Assembly (NCBI GenBank): GCA_030431825.1
Contig: JAUIIJ010000027.1
Location: 1-64,000, forward strand
Direction: 5' to 3'
Length of the DNA: 64,000 bases
DNA from: Alphaproteobacteria bacterium
GTDB lineage: Bacteria > Pseudomonadota > Alphaproteobacteria > Rhodobacterales > Rhodobacteraceae
Shown here: positions 60,662-64,000 of the stretch, one piece after another
Numbering within the stretch: the first letter of the stretch is position 1
Layout of the letters: the number at the start of each line of letters is the position of its first letter
Notes under the pieces: generated by a model
Told to the model about the DNA's origin: nothing
The model's input: only the letters and a program-made list of their open reading frames with translations
Database searches by the model: none
Position numbers and translations under genes: made by a program

Positions 60662-61530
60662 GCCGGGTGCTCCAGAAGGGTGGTGGGGATGCCGGCGCTG
60701 ACGCAATCGCGGTCCAACGCGTGGGCCGAATGATGCGCGGCAAGTTCGGCCACCGTACCGACCCAGATGTCGCCCTTGGTCAGCACCCTTTCCAGCAGCC
60801 GCTCCAGCATCACGGGCCGTGCGCCGCGACCCGAGATCCAGTCGTGCACCGTCAGCATGAACAGTGAACCGAAGCGGTGAGAGGCTTCCAGTTCGTCTGT
60901 CCACATGCCGAGCACTTCGGATGTGCTGCGGGGGGCGGGATCACCGCTGCCCAGGAACTTGAAGAAGATTGCATCATCCGTTCCCCAGTTCACCGGTATT
61001 TCAACGACACCGTCGACGGAATGTGGCGTGTCATATCCCATGAGGGAGCTATCATAGAAGCCGTGGCGTTTGACCTCGCGCAGCATGTGAGGGGTCATTT
61101 CCCACGCAGGAGAGCGGAAACCACGGGGCTTTTCGCCGGTCTGGCGGACGAAGATTTCGATCGAGGAGTCCAGAACACGCGAAAACTCCTCGTCCGACAC
61201 TTCTGTCACCAGTTCATGGAAATAGCCGTGCAAACCGACTTCGTGCCCTGCGTCGACAAGTGCGGGCAACATCCACGGATGTGCTTCGGCGACAGCGCCG
61301 GGGACGTAGAAACTGCCCTTTACGCTCAGGGATTTCAGAACATTGGCGATGCGGCGGACGCCGACTCGGGGGCCGAAATTGCGCTGTTCAAGATGACTGA
61401 GATACTGCGGCACGTCGTGACGGTTGTTCCACATCCAAGGCGAATGCGCGTCCACATCCATACTGAAACAGAAGGCCGAGGTCTTTCCCTGTGGCCAGGG
61501 ATAGGCGGCGGGGAGGTCGAGTACACTCAT
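60646..61530 (-). CDS. Polysaccharide deacetylase family protein
   Basis: This 294-residue NodB-fold hydrolase has the metal site in FSMDVDAHSPW (Asp pair) and VGLHGYFHE (His), with RGFRSPAWEMTP as the catalytic loop. Family members remove acetyl or allantoate-type groups from sugars or ureides. The substrate is unknown and the context (peptide transporter, gamma-glutamyltransferase) suggests a small N-acylated compound more than a polysaccharide. It overlaps the gamma-glutamyltransferase gene by 16 bases and the SDR gene by four. Confidence 0.85.
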   Translation of the reverse strand: MSVLDLPAAYPWPQGKTSAFCFSMDVDAHSPWMWNNRHDVPQYLSHLEQRNFGPRVGVRRIANVLKSLSVKGSFYVPGAVAEAHPWMLPALVDAGHEVGLHGYFHELVTEVSDEEFSRVLDSSIEIFVRQTGEKPRGFRSPAWEMTPHMLREVKRHGFYDSSLMGYDTPHSVDGVVEIPVNWGTDDAIFFKFLGSGDPAPRSTSEVLGMWTDELEASHRFGSLFMLTVHDWISGRGARPVMLERLLERVLTKGDIWVGTVAELAAHHSAHALDRDCVSAGIPTTLLEHPAWTRT

Positions 61531-62315
61531 AGGGGGTCTTTCTTGTTCTGGTAGACATCCATCGAGCCGATGGAATTGCCGCCATCCACGGTCAATGTTG
61601 CTCCGGTGACGAAACTCGCTGCCTTGCTGGCCAGGTACATGGCCGCAGGCACGACATCGTTGGGTGCAGAGGCGCGCCCCAGCGGCATGGACGCGGTGAC
61701 ACGTTTGACATGCTCGTCCGACAATGGGCTGGCGGTGGAGCCGGCGGCAAAACCCGGCTCAAGAGCGTTTACCCGGATGCCGTAACGCGCGAGCTCGAGC
61801 GCGTAGCCCTTGGTCAGACGGTCCAGTGCCGTCTTGGACAGGCTATAGGGGGCCGCGGTCAGGCGCATTTTGCGCGCTGCCCCGGACGAGATGTTGATGA
61901 TGTTGCCCTTGCGCTCGGCCCGGATCATCTGGGTTGCGATCCCGCGGGACAGAAGATGAACAGCGCGCAGGTTGATGTCGAGTATGCGGTCCCAATTGTC
62001 TGCGTCCGTGTCCAGCAAGAAGCCCGACGGATAGACGCCGGCGTTATTGATGAGAAGGTCCGCCGCAGCCCAGCGTGTGCCGACCTTTGCCACGAAGTTA
62101 TCGATGGCGGCTGCATCGCGCAGATCGCAGGCAAGGCCAAAGCTGCCTTCCGACCCGACCTTGGCGGCCAGAGTATCCAGCGCACCCTGATCCATGTCGG
62201 TAAGGCAAAGCACCGCGCCCGCTGCGCCGAAACCCTCTGCCAGCCAGCGTCCGACGACACCAAGCGCCCCCGTTATGATGACTTTCTGGCCTGAAAATTC
62301 TGTTCCGAAGTTCAT
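61527..62315 (-). CDS. SDR-family oxidoreductase
   Basis: This 262-residue short-chain dehydrogenase/reductase has the NAD(P) glycine motif in VIITGALGVVGRWLAEGFG (about residues 11-29), NNAG near 90, the catalytic serine in NISSGAARK and YSLSK with the Tyr/Lys pair. The glycine motif is slightly unusual (GALGVVGR). The substrate is unknown. It is overlapped by the deacetylase gene and follows the DppC-type permease gene by three bases. Confidence 0.88.
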   Translation of the reverse strand: MNFGTEFSGQKVIITGALGVVGRWLAEGFGAAGAVLCLTDMDQGALDTLAAKVGSEGSFGLACDLRDAAAIDNFVAKVGTRWAAADLLINNAGVYPSGFLLDTDADNWDRILDINLRAVHLLSRGIATQMIRAERKGNIINISSGAARKMRLTAAPYSLSKTALDRLTKGYALELARYGIRVNALEPGFAAGSTASPLSDEHVKRVTASMPLGRASAPNDVVPAAMYLASKAASFVTGATLTVDGGNSIGSMDVYQNKKDPL

Positions 62316-62318
62316 GTT

Positions 62319-63185
62319 TTACCTCGATTTCGGGTTGAGGTACTCGCTCAGCCGGTCGCCCAGCAAGTTGACCGAGAGCACAAGAAGAAAGAGACACAGC
62401 CCGGGAAAGGTCGCGATCCACCAGGCGCTGGATACGTAGTTCCGTCCGACGCTCAACATCGCGCCCCAACTGGCAGTGGGCGGCTGCACCCCCATGCCGA
62501 GGAAGGACAGGCCCGCCTCGAACAGGATCATCAGGCCGAATTCCAGCGTCGCCACCACGGCCAACGGCGCGATGATGTTCGGCAGGATGTGCAGGAACAA
62601 GACGTGGAAAGGCCCTGCACCCATCGCTTTGGCCAACCTGACGAAAGGTTGGCTTGACACCGCCAGAGTCTGACCATAGGCGACACGGGCATAGCGTGGC
62701 CAGCGGGTGAGGGCGAGGACCAGAACCACGTTCACGAAACCGGGCCCCAGCACTGCGACCATGATGATGGCCAGCAGGATGGCCGGGATCGACAGGAAGA
62801 TGTCGACCAAGCGCATCACGACCACCTCGACCCAGCCGCCAAGGTAGCTCGCAAGCATCCCAAGCGTGATTCCCACCGCCCCGGACAGCAGCACCGAAAG
62901 CACTGCCACGGCGAGCGATACGCGTGCTCCGTAGATTGCCCGGCTTAGCAGATCGCGCCCCAGCTCGTCCGATCCCAGCAGGTAGTAAACGCCGCGTGCT
63001 TCGCTGCCGGGTGGTTTCAAACGCCCCAGCAGGTTTTGCGTATTCGGATCGTAGGGCGCTATAAGCGGTGCAAGGATCGCGACGACAACCAGCGTCACGA
63101 GAACGAGGACAAACAATCCGACAGGCACGCCACCTCTGGCGGGCCGCCTGAACATCACCTTCAGCTTAGAGGTGAGGGCACTCAT
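62319..63185 (-). CDS. Dipeptide/oligopeptide ABC transporter permease (DppC/OppC type)
   Basis: This 288-residue protein has about six hydrophobic segments and the permease signature EAA-type loop near RLAKAMGAGPFHVLFLHILPN (about residues 195-215), with the N-terminal periplasmic loop PYDPNTQNLLGRLKPPG and LGSDELGRDLLSRAIYGARVSL of the DppC class. Its ATG overlaps the DppB-type permease stop by four bases. Confidence 0.93.
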   Translation of the reverse strand: MSALTSKLKVMFRRPARGGVPVGLFVLVLVTLVVVAILAPLIAPYDPNTQNLLGRLKPPGSEARGVYYLLGSDELGRDLLSRAIYGARVSLAVAVLSVLLSGAVGITLGMLASYLGGWVEVVVMRLVDIFLSIPAILLAIIMVAVLGPGFVNVVLVLALTRWPRYARVAYGQTLAVSSQPFVRLAKAMGAGPFHVLFLHILPNIIAPLAVVATLEFGLMILFEAGLSFLGMGVQPPTASWGAMLSVGRNYVSSAWWIATFPGLCLFLLVLSVNLLGDRLSEYLNPKSR

Positions 63186-64000
63186 GCCCGGCTTCCCTTG
63201 CGAATGCGCGGATCGACAACACTGTAAAGGATATCGGCCAGCAGATTCACGCTGATCGTAACGAAGGCACCCAGAAGGACGATGCCTTGCACGACGACAA
63301 AGTCGCGGGATTGAACCGACTGGACGGTCAATTGGCCGAGACCGGGCCAGGCAAAGACTGTCTCGACGATCACCGCCCCGGCAAGTAGCTGCGAGATCTC
63401 CAGCGCGCTGATCGAAATGACCGGGATCAGCGAATTACGGATCAGATGTCGCGTTACCAACCGCCCGGTGCCGACGCCGCGCGCGCGCGCCGAACGCACG
63501 TAGTCCTTGGACAGTTCGTCAATCACGGCGCTACGGGCAATGCGCGCATAGGTGGCCATGGAGAGAAGGCCAAGCGCGATTGACGGCATGATCAGGTGCG
63601 CAAAGCTGCCCGATCCCGATGGGGGCAGCCAGCCGAGCCAGACGCCGAAGATCATGATCATCAGGATGCCGCTCCAGAAGGTCGGCATGCTTTGAGCGCC
63701 AAGCACGAAACCCATTAGCGCGTTCGTCAAAGGATGTTTGCGCCAGATTGCCATTGCAAGTCCCAGTGGCAGCCCGATCACGAAGGCGACGAGCAATGCG
63801 CCGCTGGCCAGTTGCACGGTATATGGCAAACGGGATGCGATGATCTCGACCACGGCGATGTTCTGGACATAGGACCTCCCGAAATCCATCCGCAGCATAT
63901 CCCACAGGTAATTCGCGTATTGCACCAGCAGCGGCTGGTCGAGGCCAAGCGATCGGCGCATGGCCTCTATATCCGCCTGCGTCGCCGTTTCCGGTACCAG
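63182..64000 (-). CDS. Dipeptide/oligopeptide ABC transporter permease (DppB/OppB type), 5' part cut off
   Basis: The reading frame stays open to the right edge, and the residues there (PETATQADIEAMRRSLGLDQPLL split at the window end) match the early periplasmic loop of DppB permeases, so the true start lies outside the window. The visible 272 residues hold five hydrophobic segments and the permease EAA loop (YVRSARARGVGTGRLVTRHL). A solute-binding protein gene is expected further right. Confidence 0.9.
   Translation of the reverse strand: MVPETATQADIEAMRRSLGLDQPLLVQYANYLWDMLRMDFGRSYVQNIAVVEIIASRLPYTVQLASGALLVAFVIGLPLGLAMAIWRKHPLTNALMGFVLGAQSMPTFWSGILMIMIFGVWLGWLPPSGSGSFAHLIMPSIALGLLSMATYARIARSAVIDELSKDYVRSARARGVGTGRLVTRHLIRNSLIPVISISALEISQLLAGAVIVETVFAWPGLGQLTVQSVQSRDFVVVQGIVLLGAFVTISVNLLADILYSVVDPRIRKGSRA

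Overview
The window reads as a chromosomal segment of a GC-rich marine alphaproteobacterium of the order Rhodobacterales (roseobacter group). The evidence is a DMSP demethylation locus (dmdA-acuI with a GntR regulator), a trgA-trgB-cysK tellurite cluster as in Rhodobacter, a circularly permuted two-piece tmRNA, an L21 protein with a helix-hairpin-helix tail, a DksA that has lost its zinc ligands, and the block plsX-fabH-ihfA-merR-tRNA-Pro. Genus and species cannot be fixed from the sequence alone.

Layout. 1-5 kb: tail of a sodium/solute symporter, a WecE-type sugar aminotransferase, two tandem DUF2059 secreted proteins, and rplU-rpmA with a clear promoter and terminator. 5-12.5 kb: GNAT, TPR protein, drug-efflux MFS, a coupled acyl-CoA ligase / FrnE oxidoreductase / K+ channel operon and a divergent XRE-cupin regulator. 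12.7-20 kb: YejA-like peptide-binding protein, an orphan small-RNA unit, 3-hydroxybutyrate dehydrogenase plus patatin, DUF502, pseudouridine kinase/glycosidase and a ThiE-like protein. 20.3-26 kb: tmRNA (minus strand), then the DMSP locus (dmdR, dmdA, acuI) followed by a BCCT transporter. 26-39.4 kb: VOC protein, class-V aminotransferase, photolyase and cyclopropane fatty acid synthase (a likely singlet-oxygen response pair), trgAB-cysK, a large MscS channel, MoxR ATPase, dksA, an FAD monooxygenase and xthA. 39.5-42.3 kb: two perfect DnaA boxes upstream of a gene for a protein made of 21-residue repeats, followed by a protein of unknown function and an EamA exporter. 42.3-56.7 kb: mainly housekeeping genes (erpA, dgt, argS, SPOR, nagZ, scpAB, dcd, tRNA-Pro, merR, ihfA, fabH, plsX, rpmF, yceD, bamE, an OlsB-like acyltransferase). 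56.7-64 kb: a decayed IS630-type transposase, then an accessory-looking minus-strand operon with a dipeptide-type ABC transporter, gamma-glutamyltransferase, polysaccharide deacetylase and SDR, running off the right edge.

The best candidate for something undescribed is the 39.5-42.3 kb block. The repeat protein has seven full 21-residue units plus a terminal partial one, each with a constant FSSGS core, no signal peptide and a short non-repeated leader. It is followed closely by an uncharacterised 358-residue protein and a translationally coupled EamA transporter. The orphan sRNA unit at 14.65 kb, the palindromic element present twice (29.2 and 49.3 kb) and the gamma-glutamyl uptake operon also merit a second look.
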